Assembly: GCA_000507305.1 (NCBI GenBank)
Contig: DF241102.1
Coordinates: 1,238 to 65,237 of the forward strand
DNA length: 64,000 nt
Source of the DNA: Breviolum minutum Mf 1.05b.01
Taxonomy: Eukaryota; Sar; Dinophyceae; Suessiales; Symbiodiniaceae
Reading direction: 5' to 3'
Below, one piece after another: positions 51,101-61,062 of the stretch. Under the pieces are notes generated by a model, which saw nothing but the letters and a program-made list of their open reading frames with translations, ran no database searches and was not told where the DNA came from. Position 1 is the stretch's first letter, and each line of letters opens with the position of its first letter. The position numbers were made by a program, and so were the translations under genes.

Positions 51101-53682
51101 ACTCAGATTTGGACCCAAAATGCCATGCACCTCAATCCCCAACTGCTCTGCCAGCATGGCCTCCAGGTTTCCGTTCGATGCACAAAAATTGTTGGCTCCG
51201 AAAACAGGAATCAGAACGGAAAAGAAGAACGAATCGTTGATTTTAGTTCAACCCCTTTGCATGACAACCTGTGGCACACACACACACACAGTCCCTCAAA
51301 CGGAAGAAATGTTGTCCTCCACAATTCTTCCAAGCATATCTTCGTTTTAATTGTCAGTACACTTCTGACAGCGTGTTGTCTTCAACACAGCTTTGTCAAA
51401 ATGAGTTCGCAGAACATGCAGGTTCTCCAAACATCCTAGATTCTGGGCAAATTACAAGAATTCCTAAACCTGAACGTTTTTGGGATTCTTGCTGGGGAGT
51501 CCCGTACTCTGAAGCACCATTTGGGTTTTTCCCAAGCAAACGCCCAAAAGGCCAGCCTGTGGGAAATCCATCACGCTGAAGTCAGGAATGTCTGCAATTT
51601 TTGCTCCTGTCAAAGGAGAAAATCGAAAATCCCAACTAAAACTCTCCACATTTTGATACGCTAACCTGTTTTTGTCGGCATTCTCATGGCACTTAGGCGA
51701 AAACTCCTGGGCGAAGACCTCCGATCGGAATAAATATCAGGGGGAGAGGTTTAGCTCCCAACTTTCTTCCAAAAAAAAGTTGAGATACCCCAAACCACTC
51801 CCCAAAATCAAGCAAAACCACCCAGAAAACACGCATCAAAATGAAGATTGACTACTCCAAATTTTCCCCCACCCTCAAATCCAATCAGCGACAAAAAACA
51901 AAGAAGTGGCCCCAGAAGTCAGTGCTTCATGAAAAAAGTGGATTTTAACAGAAAAATCTCAGTTTTACCCAGCTTTGCAACTGGACCCGATGAACTTCCA
52001 GCTTACAGCTGCTTATATATACATAAAAATTCCCATGTACCAAACTAGCAAATTTCTGCAGTTAAAGTTGCAAATTAGCATACCCCAATGGCATCCCAGG
52101 CAATCCCATCCAGGCCTGTTTCAAAAAATCGTAGGTTTCTCAGGTCCACATTCTGTTGTTTTTCGGCTTGTGAGAGCCAACCGCCTTTGAAGTCTGAACC
52201 TCAAAGGTTGATGGGATGCTAAACACAACGAGCTGGCTTCGGGGACTGCCTTTGAAGTGTCAGAAACGTCACGTTTCAGGCATACGGCATACGGTATATG
52301 TTTGATCCTGGAATAGAGAGGGAAAAAATGGTTTGAAGATGTGATATGAATGTTCCAACTTGTTTAGATTCAAATTGTGTCCTTTTCAACTTGGTTCAAA
52401 TTGCATCTTTGACTCAAGAATGCGTTTTAGGGTGTGATTGTTTCCCCCATTTTTGCCCCAGAGTATCAGGCTCTCAACATCCAGTAGCGCTCGCCCTCTC
52501 ATCGTCAAGGCATTGCAAGGAAAGCCATTGCCAAGCATAAATGTGAGAGGCTGTTGCCTGAGCTTGAAACATGAAACCAGCCCAGCGTTGGAGAAATGGA
52601 AAGTTTCCAATCAAACGCCATTTCCAAGGTAATGGTTTTGGCATCAACGTTCCCAGTGCCGACAAAAACTTCTGATTGGAATGTGATCCTATGGTTTTAG
52701 CCTCCAACAACTACAGTACCTGTTCGCAACTGAAAAATGATGCTGGAAAAATGATGCTTGACACACCATCCATTTCTTTTCAAAGGACATGTGTTCCAGG
52801 TGTACTGAACAAAAATTGACTACCAAAGAGCCATCCATCATCCCCTGCACCCAAAAAGATATGATCTCTAAGAATCATTGGACCTTCTTACACAGAGTGG
52901 TTTGAATCTGTATATCATGGTTCTGGGATCTCCAAACCACCAGTTTTGAGATCCCATGATTCTTAAGAAAACCCTTAAAATCTGCCATTCCAAGTGACGT
53001 CTGGTCAGCTGCAAGTCGAACAAATTCAAAACCTGCACCCAAAATCTCATCTGGCAACCTGGCCCGATGTCCAAGATGTCACAAAAATTTAACCCTGGAA
53101 GTCAACTTGCCACCATTTTTGTATCAAAATGGTAAGGCTTCCTTTTGGATGATCATAAACCTTTACTATAAATAATGGTGAAACTCTTTACCACCAACCT
53201 ATAAAAGACATGAAAGAAATGATGGAAACCCTGCTGGGGGACTTCCAGGCAAATTTCATCAACTTCCCGCTGTGATTTTTTGGGCAACGGCAACCTCTCC
53301 CACTCGACTTTCAACTCAAACTTCTCCACTTTGTTTCTTGTTTCAAAAAACATGGCAACCCTTAGGTCCCCGGGACGGAAAGCTAAACTTTTTTGGGGGT
53401 TACATGTAAAATCCCACGATCAAATCAAAGGGGCGTTTTGGGAATAAGGCGATCACCTAAGATGTGCCAAGACAAAAAAGAAAATGTGGGCAACATGTTT
53501 TCTTTTCGTTCTCCCCGACTTAAACTACAAAAAAACTGTTTTTACTTCCCCACGTTTGTTATCCTGATTGGTTCAAAAGAATTTGGATTTTGTTCATCCA
53601 TCTTTAGTAGGGCGGAAATCTTTCACGGTGTTCCATCCATCCAAAGGGCGCTTTCCTCACAACCACGCCTCGCGGTTTCCAC
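41968..53682 (-). CDS. Unrecognised gene of about 26 small exons ending in a membrane helix
   Basis: Proposed exons: 53627-53682, 53243-53336, 52973-53032, 52479-52562, (gap), 52084-52199, (gap), 51666-51718, 51508-51606, 51389-51435, 51092-51160, 50422-50476, 50159-50218, 49882-49949, 48786-48840, 48527-48610, 47499-47542, 47048-47092, 46678-46716, 45733-45825, 44636-44695, 44407-44457, 43845-43904, 43391-43471, 42749-42814, 42608-42646, 42339-42374, 41968-42126. From 51718 down the chain holds one frame for 454 codons to a TAA stop. The N-terminal part is rich in Lys and Glu (VEKFELKVEWERLPLPKK) and the middle reads like a globular enzyme (AMLAEQLGIEVHGILG, GNLGLAMKGKIVGE). I do not recognise the family. 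Several donors were picked because they keep the frame, and 51666-51718 reads in two frames. The start is not visible. Confidence 0.5.
42968..43103. mobile_element. Foldback element family E
   Basis: Ends ACTGTTGATGG and CCATCAACAGT, with inner CACCTGGGATG and AACCCTAC segments. Other copies: 4835-4950, 31198-31335, 31597-31703, 40988-41125, 43165-43305, 48873-48985 and 57077-57175. Divergence among copies suggests several ages. Confidence 0.75.
47921..48133 (-). CDS. Open piece inside an intron, possible extra exon
   Basis: Seventy open codons with ordinary composition (for example KTISLRVIYAPSAIDYYSVW) lie between the exons at 48527-48610 and 47499-47542. I found no entry and exit sites that keep the frame of the surrounding gene. 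It may be an alternative exon, a remnant of a coding element, or chance. Confidence 0.25.
   Translation of the reverse strand: MQFYITLGHGACQNPEKTISLRVIYAPSAIDYYSVWSEHNLNQFFQIVFCGLKRCGPLLRSRPLDPILQG
48279..48413. mobile_element. Foldback element family D
   Basis: Ends TACTGGGATGT and CCATGGGTCCACCCTAGTA, with inner arms CCTATATAAGTAGGTTG and its partner CAACCTACTTACAGGA. Other copies: 4706-4835, 16531-16688 and 26441-26581. Confidence 0.8.
48611..48711. mobile_element. Foldback element family A (best copy, 4-bp target duplication GATA)
   Basis: About 100 bases with terminal inverted repeats close to CTAGTTGGTGGTTTCAA and an inner core around TCAAATTGGATCATTTCCCC. Flanked by GATA on both sides. 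Other copies: 2444-2547, 2827-2925, 5395-5520, 8005-8080 (part), 9812-9902, 10683-10796, 12790-12880 (part), 13113-13214, 17734-17834, 19922-20019, 21156-21255, 22259-22358, 30544-30641, 36756-36856, 39087-39180, 46551-46646, 57429-57528, 60240-60318 (part), 63280-63381 and 63942-64000 (cut by the window end). Other duplications seen: ATAA (13113), ATAT (17734), TTGT (22259). Confidence 0.9.
49157..49264. mobile_element. Foldback element family K
   Basis: Ends TTTACCCTCCCTGAAACTAA and its complement, with a CCTGAAAAA core. Other copies: 35921-36026, 44843-44948, 45237-45340, about 46449-46530 and 58567-58660. Confidence 0.8.
49403..49824. mobile_element. Foldback element family J in four tandem copies
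   Basis: Each unit is about 101-105 bases with ends CCTAAGAATCATGGGATCTC and a complementary CCAATGATTCTTAGG, and inner AGGTGATTTGGAGATCCC. Four near-identical units follow each other with only a few bases between. Single or decayed copies: 16100-16205, 43474-43580, 52866-52972, 53740-53850, 57352-57425 and 61390-61490. Confidence 0.85.
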
Positions 53683-54375
53683 CTGAAACGGTGCCGACCC
53701 AACAATCAACAGCAGCTTTCCATATCCCAAATTGTTCCATGCCATAAGGATCACTGGACCTTCCAACCAATGGAAGGGTGAATGAACCTGTATACCGGGG
53801 GTGTACAGGTCCCCAAAATAGCCAGTGACTTGAGGGGTCAGGATACACCCTATGAATAGAATCTGGCCAAATTATGTACTTCACCAACCTAGATTTCCCT
53901 GAAATAAGAGATCTATACCTTCCTCAGCTACCTTTTGCAGTCAGGTCGTGTGAGGTCGCTATAATTTGACCACATAAAATATGTACCTACTCTTGGCTTA
54001 AATTTATATCAAATGTAAGTAAATATACCATACAGATGGAGCATCTAGGTATTGGAACAGTTTGGGGTTGTGATGTTCTTTGACTCGGAACTCTGAGCAA
54101 AGACCAGGTCGATTTTGGTCCCGTTCTCCTGCAATGGCCATGATTTGGAAGCAAAAAATACCCCAACGGAAAAAAAACTATCAAACATGATCTAATACTC
54201 ACTTAGCCGATGGACCCTGAAATAAAAGTTTGAACTTTATTTTCCCTACTAAATATGTAACCCTAAAAAAGTCTAAAGCTTAGCCATTCGCCAAGTAAGA
54301 ATAGTATGAAACGAAAAAACAAGTCATTCAAATCCACACGTTTTCCCACCTTTGCATCACCTTTTCGTATCTTTT

Positions 54376-55049
54376 TCACCAGGCTGGCACAGGTCCACAG
54401 CCTTCAAAGTCCCAGTAACTGCCACCGTAGTTGGTAATCAATTCACTTCCCGCCGCCACAGCTTTGGTGGTGCGGAAGTACCTGAAAAAAGTGCAAGCTG
54501 TTTGGCAAAGAAAATAGTAACATGAATTACACTGCCATGCACTTTCTTATTTCTTCATGTAACTATATATGTGCCATATCTTTTTTCATTTCATATCATG
54601 TTTGATGTTGCTTCCATTTTTTCATCATGACTTTCCACCTGCTTTCCACCCACTCAGACATATTTAAGGTGTTTTTCAACTTCTGAAGCTTCACACTTCA
54701 CCATCACTTCATAGCCCAAGGCACATTACACGACCAAGTTCACACATCTTCACATTCACCAGCTCACATTGCTCTTTGGTTTTGGCTCCATTGACATATC
54801 TTCCTGGATTCTCATTGCGGTCCGTGAACTCTTTGCTATCAACGCAAAAGGCCATCTCATCTGCCTGTGGACCAAGCATCAACTCCTCTTGAGACATCTT
54901 GAGCATCGCAAAACCGTTCTTCAAAGGACACCAGGTATACTCCATACCTTCGCTAAATTCACGTAATCCAACCTCACGATAGGTCAACAACTGACCCATG
55001 TAAGGTGGCAATATACTCCCCTTGGGAAGATCTCGAAGTGCAATCACAC
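54376..55049 (-). CDS. SET-domain protein (lysine methyltransferase family), last two exons
   Basis: Exon 54746-55049 and exon 54376-54481 (TGA stop) are joined in phase across a 264-base intron with a TTTTTTCAG|G acceptor. The first begins VIALRDLPKGSILPPYMGQ, the usual opening of a SET domain, and carries the D-x(n)-N-x-x-R-Y-V-N segment (NENPGRYVN). That segment corresponds to the RFxNH motif that binds S-adenosylmethionine, here without the usual His after Asn. The second exon has the closing motif (AAGSELITNYGGSYW), where the Tyr of the ELxxxYG signature is catalytic in the family. The protein ends eleven residues after this, with no post-SET cysteines. Targets could be histone or non-histone lysines. 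Upstream exons are not identified. Confidence 0.75.
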
Positions 55050-55509
55050 CTCAACGGTGATGGACTCAACAAAAATTAATGTTCTTTTCTTTGGTTGCAG
55101 CGATTGGAATTGCTGGACTTACACGCCAGTCTACTTAGTCTACATAGGACTGTGAATGTCAAAACTTTCGAAACCCTAAAGACTCGAACGATGTCGAACT
55201 TGCCCATCTGGTACTAAAAACATGTTAGCGCATCGTCGAATCGTCCACCAAATAGAGCTCCATGTTCAAAAGAAACGATCTCCAGAACAGGTATTGGGAA
55301 CGACGAGAACAAGGATTCAGTCTTTCGGCTAATTTGATCATACAATTCGACTCGCTAAATCTCCAAAGATCTCCATACACTTTAAAGCTCAACACCTGAA
55401 TCGCTCAACAGGAATTGCGGAACTACACCTTGACCAGCACCCTGCAAGGTGGAGTTGCTCACAATGATATCCTACCAGATGGTGCAATGATGCGATAGGA
55501 TGCAATGGG

Positions 55510-55956
55510 ATGTCCCGTGGACAGCAGGGCTTAAGTCAAAGCCTTTTTAAGAGATGGTTTGTTCAAGAAATTTCTCCAACTGAATGTTTCACCTCATTTC
55601 GAGATCTATTCTTGAAGATCTTGCCAGAGCAACTAACAACTGAGCAAAGAAGATGCCAACATCACTCATTCACTTCTAGCAAAAGCTTGGGATTTATTCA
55701 CATGGTCACATGGTCCGATCCTTCGGTGACACAGGATAGAACCGCGGCACTTGAGCCGAGCGCCAGCGCAGCTGCTGCCAGCCACCCATCTGAGCCACAT
55801 CGGGTGGTGCAGCGAAGCCTTGCGAAGCCAAAATCTGTTGACAGTCGCATACACGATGATCACAAGCGCACCAGTCCTGTCTGCAGAAAAGTAGCAGATG
55901 CCACGGCGAATGGGCACTTCAGGGATGGATTGGAGGGTTTGATGTTAGGAGGAGGG

Positions 55957-55994
<38 letters not shown>

Positions 55995-56011
55995 CGATGA
56001 CGATGACGATG

Positions 56012-56085
<74 letters not shown>

Positions 56086-56175
56086 AATGTGGCGCAAACG
56101 AGTGAGATATCATCGGTCGTCAAGTCTTATCTTTGCATCGCACATATTCGCCAATGTCCCCCTGGAGATACTTGA
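55510..56175 (+). CDS. Uncertain plus-strand reading frame with aspartate run
   Basis: An uninterrupted 221-codon frame from ATG to TGA. The first two thirds are of normal composition (for example SVTQDRTAALEPSASAAAA); then comes a (GAT)n run coding for about 40 Asp, with rare Glu, and a short tail. A second frame overlapping its end runs to 56393 and also looks ordinary (DLSFMLGVGSRNEAAQIDID). If real, it is the only convincing gene on the plus strand. It may instead be the antisense of minus-strand exons, because the reverse frames are also open in places. No family recognised. Confidence 0.3.
55962..56083. repeat. (GAT)n microsatellite with GAC interruptions
   Basis: About 40 units, with a GACGATGACGATGAGGAT interruption near 55991-56015. 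It encodes Asp in the plus frame listed above, Ser/His/Ile in the others. Confidence 0.97.
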
Positions 56176-56461
56176 AATTCTGTACCTATCTGAAAGAAAA
56201 GCTCCCAGAAGAGGCAGGACAGATCCTCATTTATATAAACTCGAAGAAACAGAAACGCTGCAGGTCTAAAGCCCACTCTGAATTGCAAACCGTTCCTGAC
56301 CTGTCTTTCATGCTGGGTGTCGGGAGTAGGAATGAAGCTGCGCAAATCGACATTGACTTTCGCTCGAATTTAGCGTTTCTGACCAATAAATGATCAGGCT
56401 ATCACATCTGACGTGTCACGTCCCTACCAAACTTGATTTCCCTTTCAAAATCCCAAAATAT

Positions 56462-56584
56462 CTCCCTGGAACGTTAAACAACCATTTATAAATGGATGTT
56501 TGGTGAAATAACCATTTTCTATGTAAAGATTTGAATCATCCAATTGAAACATCCATGTATAAATGGTTGTTTGGGGTTCCAGGC
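56462..56584. mobile_element. Foldback element family L
   Basis: Ends CCTGGAACGTTAAACAACCA-like and the complement GGTTGTTTGGGGTTCCAGG, with inner ATAAATGGATGTTTGGTGA and CATCCAATTGAAACATCC arms. Other copies: 32318-32463 and 59529-59650. This copy starts just downstream of the lumen-targeting exon. Confidence 0.85.
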
Positions 56585-56601
56585 TGTCCTTCAAACAACA
56601 C

Positions 56602-56759
56602 GCTTCACATGTTTCGGCATTGCTCTGATCGCTGAGGCCAAAGATTGCTGTGGAAAGGCCAATGGCCAAGATCTGTCGTCTCGATCTCGATGTGTTGGAC
56701 GCATTGGACACATTGATTGGCAAGAAGGCGTACCATTGTCCCAAAGCGCTCAAAGCGAC
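56602..56759 (-). CDS. Exon encoding a thylakoid-lumen (Tat) targeting sequence
   Basis: Acceptor GAATTTCCAG|GT, then VALSALGQWYAFLPINVSN, a Ser/Asn-rich stretch, and SRRQILAIGLSTAIFGL followed by SDQSNA-E-T. A twin Arg directly before a hydrophobic core that ends in a small-x-Ala site is the hallmark of lumenal proteins carried by the thylakoid Tat route; the stretch before it would be part of the plastid transit peptide. The mature protein begins near ETCEA and continues in unidentified downstream exons. Identity is unknown. The left boundary at GAAGC|GTG is a guess. Confidence 0.5.
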
Positions 56760-57725
56760 CTGGAAATTCAAACAGTAAACATCTTGTTGTAAAGGGCTGG
56801 CAAGTGAACTCAATATACATCTATAGTATGTATTTGTGACTAAACATCAACTTATCTGCATGTCACCCTGTCACACACCCCGTCATCAAGTTGGATTTCC
56901 AAGCCACACACCAGGCAGCAACAGCTACGGCCCCTCTGGGCCGTGACCCCATACCCACCGAGCCACAAAGGGCTTCGGCAGCGTCGGCAACGAAAGTAAG
57001 GACCATCGAAATCGCTTAACTCCGCCACAGCTCAACCGTATATCGAAAACTCCTTCAAATCTAACAGCGTTTTCTAAATGCACCAGTTGAGGTGGGTAGT
57101 TTATCCCATTATTTCCAGGGTTTCAAAAACATCCAAAACGGTGGTTGGCCTTGGCATTTCTGAACCATCAAAAGTATGAACGACCAAACTGGTCACTTTC
57201 CACTGACACGGTTCCCCAAGCTACCTTCGTCACTCCAAGGGCAACTGCTGGAGTGCCAAGCACCTGGTGAATTCGTAAATGATAAAAGGAGTGTGAAAAC
57301 CAGATTGAAAAAATTGGATGTGTATATTACCCATACCATCCACCTACCCTAATAGGATCACTGGACCTGGACCAATGGAAGGGTGAATGAACCTGTTTTT
57401 CGCAGGGCCTGGGTCCTCAAAATAGCTACTAGTTGGTGGTTTCAACCTATTTGAAAAATATTAGTCAAATTGGATCATTTCCCCAGGGATCGGGATGAAA
57501 ATACAAAATATTTGAAACCACCACCTAGATGTGTATATTGCCCATACCGTCCATGTATGGAATACTTATATATCTTCATTTACCATCAAGATTAGCCAAA
57601 TATAGCTAAATATACCATATATGGATCCTATGAGTATTATGAAACAAAAATACAATAAAGATGCAACAAGTGCTGCAATGTGCATCAGTGAACGTGTGCA
57701 GCTTCAAATTTTCAGAGCACCAAAC

Positions 57726-58136
57726 CTCTGTCTCCGTTGACCCGGTTTCGGCTTGCGGCTCTGCTTGCGGCTTTGCACTATCTTTGGTGCGTGAGCTTTT
57801 GGCAGGCTCTGGTGAATTCTCCGTGACTGTTGGTGGTGTTGAAGTAGCTTTTGATGTTGGAAGTGGCTGTGATGGTGGTGGAGTAGCCTTTGACGCCGGA
57901 GGTGGTTGTGAAGCTGCTGGTGCTGGAGGTTGTGTAGCCTTTGTCGGCGGAGGTGGTTGTGAAGCTGCTGGTGCTGGAGGTTGAGTAGCCTTTGTCGGCG
58001 GAGGTGGTTGTGAAGCTGCTGGTGCTGGAGGTTGAGTAGCCTTTGTCGGCGGAGGTGGTTGTGAAGCTGCTGGTGCTGGAGGTTGAGTAGCCTTTGTCGG
58101 CGGAGGTGGTTGTGAAGCTGGCGATGGCGCCGCCGC
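57726..58136 (-). CDS. Proline-rich exon with a 17-residue tandem repeat
   Basis: Acceptor TCTCGATGCTAG|G leads into 137 codons in one frame, ending at GAG|GTTTGG. The unit SQPPPPTKATQPPAPAA (51 bases) is repeated about four times nearly perfectly, then decays into PPPSQPLPTSKATSTPP and a Glu/Thr/Lys-rich tail (AKPQAEPQAETGSTETE). All three reverse frames are open across the repeat. I prefer this one because composition and splice sites fit and the repeat decays smoothly into ordinary sequence. Such Pro/Thr/Ala arrays are usually extended linkers or surface and wall-associated stalks. The rest of the gene is not identified. Confidence 0.5.
57870..58125. repeat. 51-bp minisatellite inside the proline-rich exon
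   Basis: Tandem copies of a 51-base unit (plus-strand landmark GGTTGTGAAGCTGCTGGTGC), almost identical to each other. The length is a multiple of three, so copy-number change would keep the frame. Confidence 0.9.
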
Positions 58137-59008
58137 CTAGCATCGAGACAGAATGCAATGACCACGACCGACTTGTGCTCAACAAGAAAATCCTCGAAAA
58201 ATCTTCACCACTTCCTCCCTCATCACCTTTTTTTGTTTTTTTCACTCGCCTCAATCAACTCAATGATAGGCTTTCCAAGCCACCGCCCTGCAATGCCCTG
58301 AGGGAACCACGTGGTTTCAACTTTCAACATTAATAGTGAAACCGCTACCGTGTCACCCACCACCTACATTTACCATAAATTTATGCCAAATGCAGGTAGA
58401 TATTCCATACATGGAGCACCATGGTTCAACAGTGACACCGCTCTATCAATCCATCCGTGCCTGGTCAAAAATCCAGCCTCCACCAACTTTCAAATAGCCT
58501 GTCGAATGGTTCAGATCTGTGATTCTCCCCGGGGAGCGGGAAATTAGGATTTGTTCCGATGGTGTACCCTCCAGGGAACGATCACATATCCCACCAATCC
58601 GAAAGGAAACTCATCTTCCCAACTTCCTTTGAATGGGATATGTTAGTTCCAAGGAGGGTAGATAGTTTTCAAGATGTATGTAGCGAGTTATTACCACATT
58701 GTATAATATAGTACAATATTAATATAGATATATAGATACTAAAAAGTCAAAAACGGATTATGTTTTGGGTTTTTCAGCTCCTGTCATGTATCATTAATAT
58801 GGTCTGCAGAAGCAAAAATGGATGATGTTCATTACATATATTATTGAACCAAACGTGCATATTCTCAACAAAATCAGCGATTTTGATATCAAAAGATCGC
58901 CAAACCTGTGCATGCTCGTTTAAAAATCAACAAAAACTAAAGCACGTGTTCTAAAAAACAGATCTCAGAATCTGTGGATTCTGCGTGGCATAGATGGATC
59001 TTCTTTGC

Positions 59009-59152
59009 TTAACTTTTGTAATGTACACGGGCCGGGTGTGGTGAGTTTGGGCTCTCAAGACTTGCGCATGGCAGAAGGAGAGATGATTGAAGCTCTGATG
59101 GGAGAGCATCAAAGAAGTGAGAATAGAATATTGGGCCAGTATGAACCATGCC
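59009..59152 (-). CDS. Candidate last exon, product unknown
   Basis: Acceptor TTGGACTTTCAG|G, then 47 codons in phase 0 (starting GMVHTGPIFYSHFFDALPSE, later LLLPCASLESPNSPHP) to TAA at 59009. Inner GT sites (CGCAA|GTC, GCCC|GTG) could make it internal. The opposite strand is also open for 104 codons from 59005, so strand is inferred from the splice site and the neighbours. Confidence 0.42.
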   Translation of the reverse strand, partial: GMVHTGPIFYSHFFDALPSELQSSLLLPCASLESPNSPHPARVHYKS

Positions 59153-60459
59153 CTGAAAGTCCAACCAGCATCCAGCCAGCATTTTTGTTGCAGGTTGGTT
59201 GGCGAACCACCATTTTTTATAGTGAGGTTTATCATCATCCAAAAGGCACCACCATTTTTCTAATGGTGGGCACGCGCACCAGTTATGTCATGGGCAACAT
59301 CTTGTCCAAGGGTGGGTAGTACAGGTGGGAAGCTGTTAATCGGGGCAGCCCGTTGGATCTACCCCGATCCCAACGTGCCCCCTATGGGAAATCCCTATAT
59401 AAGCCCTATATAGTTGGTATTTATGGGTTATGATCCCCAAGAATCCCTAGAGAGCACCAGCTAAATACCATGGGGCCCACACTATTAAAAATACATCCAA
59501 TTGGCCCTTGGGTTAAGCATAAGATACACCTGGAACCCTAAAACAACCAGCTTTAAATGGATGTTTGGTGAAACACCCATTTTTCATGTCATGAATTAAA
59601 ATCATCCAAATGAGAAAACAATTTAAAGCTGGTTGTTTGGAGTTCCAGGCAAATATATGATGCAAACAATGTACCGCAGTATCTACTTCATGTCTTTCAT
59701 ATAAACCCCGGTAGTCAACTGGCCACCTGGACCTTCCTTTTCAGATGAGAATTTTTTCCACCCCTACTAAAATAGTGGTGATTTCCTTGGAAATCAACCG
59801 GACTAAAAAATGGTGGCTGGTTGGACTTCCAGGATATATATACATATAGATACATATAGATCATATACCATCTAAAATTTATGAGAGCTCGTGAGGTTTG
59901 GTACCCATGAAAAAATCCTCCGATTTTCAACTTAACAACTTGTGTAGCCTGGGCTACCAGGACTAGCGTCCACTGCTTGAGTGGCTTCAAATTCTTCCCC
60001 TGCAATGATGCTTTCTCCTGAAAGACTCGTCAAAATAACAAACAATAACCACAAGGCGTTGTCTTTCGTTTGTGTGTGTGACCCATAGTTTTGGTGAAGC
60101 GACAGGAAAAGTGGTCCTTTTCCCTGTATCAAGAAATCACAAAAAACAAGTCACAAGTTTCAGTGGATGTTCATCAGATCAAAAAAAACGTTTAAAAAAA
60201 GCCCAAAAAAAAAAACGCAACGCATCTTTGTTCTGCCTTTGAAAAATATGAGTCAAAATGGGAATCTTCCTCAAGTTTCGGGGCGAAAATAAAAAATATT
60301 TGAGTTGCCACCACCTAGTTTTCATCTTCCAACAAAAAAACGATTTGTAAATCCGTGACCTCGAGGTCCCATGACCAATTGGAAATTCTGTTTTTTTTTC
60401 CTTACATTCAAAACAGTCCAAATGACATTAAAAAAAAAACGCTTGGATACAACAGTAGT

Positions 60460-60545
60460 AGTGTTACTACTAGTAGTAGTAGTAGTAGTAGTAGTAGTAC
60501 TAGTAGTAGTAGTAGTAGTACTAGTACTAGTACTAGTACTAGTAC

Positions 60546-60580
<35 letters not shown>

Positions 60581-60611
60581 CTAGTAGTAGTAGTAGTAGT
60601 AGTAGTAGTAA
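60460..60611. repeat. (AGT)n run with ACTAGT islands
   Basis: AGT repeats interrupted by ACTAGT and by a block of alternating ACTAGT units (60519-60548). The ACTAGT blocks are self-complementary. Confidence 0.97.
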
Positions 60612-60904
60612 GCATATGGCATCATAGGGTCATTTTGAATTCTATCTACAGTGGTTCTGACGTTTTTTTTTCCGTCTTCTTTCGGTTGGGGAGCTCCCCA
60701 AACCTAAGCACAAGCACATCCTCCTGCGAAACGGTGCCCGGGGGTTTCGCATCCCAACAATAAAACATACAAAACTTGGTGATTTTGGTGAATTCAAATC
60801 AAGCTTGGTAGTTGGGATGACCAGACTTTTTCCAAACGAATCTTAGTTGTTATTTTATGTGGATATGTCAATATAAGAATACGAATAAAATGTGTATGTG
60901 TTTT

Positions 60905-61062
60905 TCATAGTTCATCTAATCTCTGTAAGGCCAAAATTATGTTACCGTACCATCCAACCACAACCCCTAAACAAAAAACACCGGCTCCAGCTTTGATCCA
61001 GGACGGAGCGTTTTTTGCTGTCGGTCCTGTGGGTTCAGAAGCCACATCTGGTTCCTGCACAT
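60905..61062 (-). CDS. Last exon of a membrane protein with C-terminal LDEL
   Basis: Acceptor AAACGACCCCAG|AT, then 51 codons to TGA. A polar stretch (VQEPDVASEPTGPTAKNAPS) is followed by one hydrophobic helix (AGAGVFCLGVVVGWYGNIIL) and the tail ALQRLDEL. The last four residues resemble ER-retrieval signals of the KDEL class, but the signal works only if the C-terminus faces the ER lumen, which a lone helix does not settle. Upstream exons are not identified. Confidence 0.55.

Noticed and set aside
57704-58254. Two other minus-strand frames across the 51-bp repeat (His/Gln/Leu/Arg-rich and Ser/Thr-rich)
   Set aside because: The repeat is open in three frames. The proline-rich frame has the better splice sites and a smooth decay into ordinary sequence.
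60322-60763. Poly-Ser, poly-Thr and poly-Val frames
   Set aside because: Products of the (AGT)n run in different frames.
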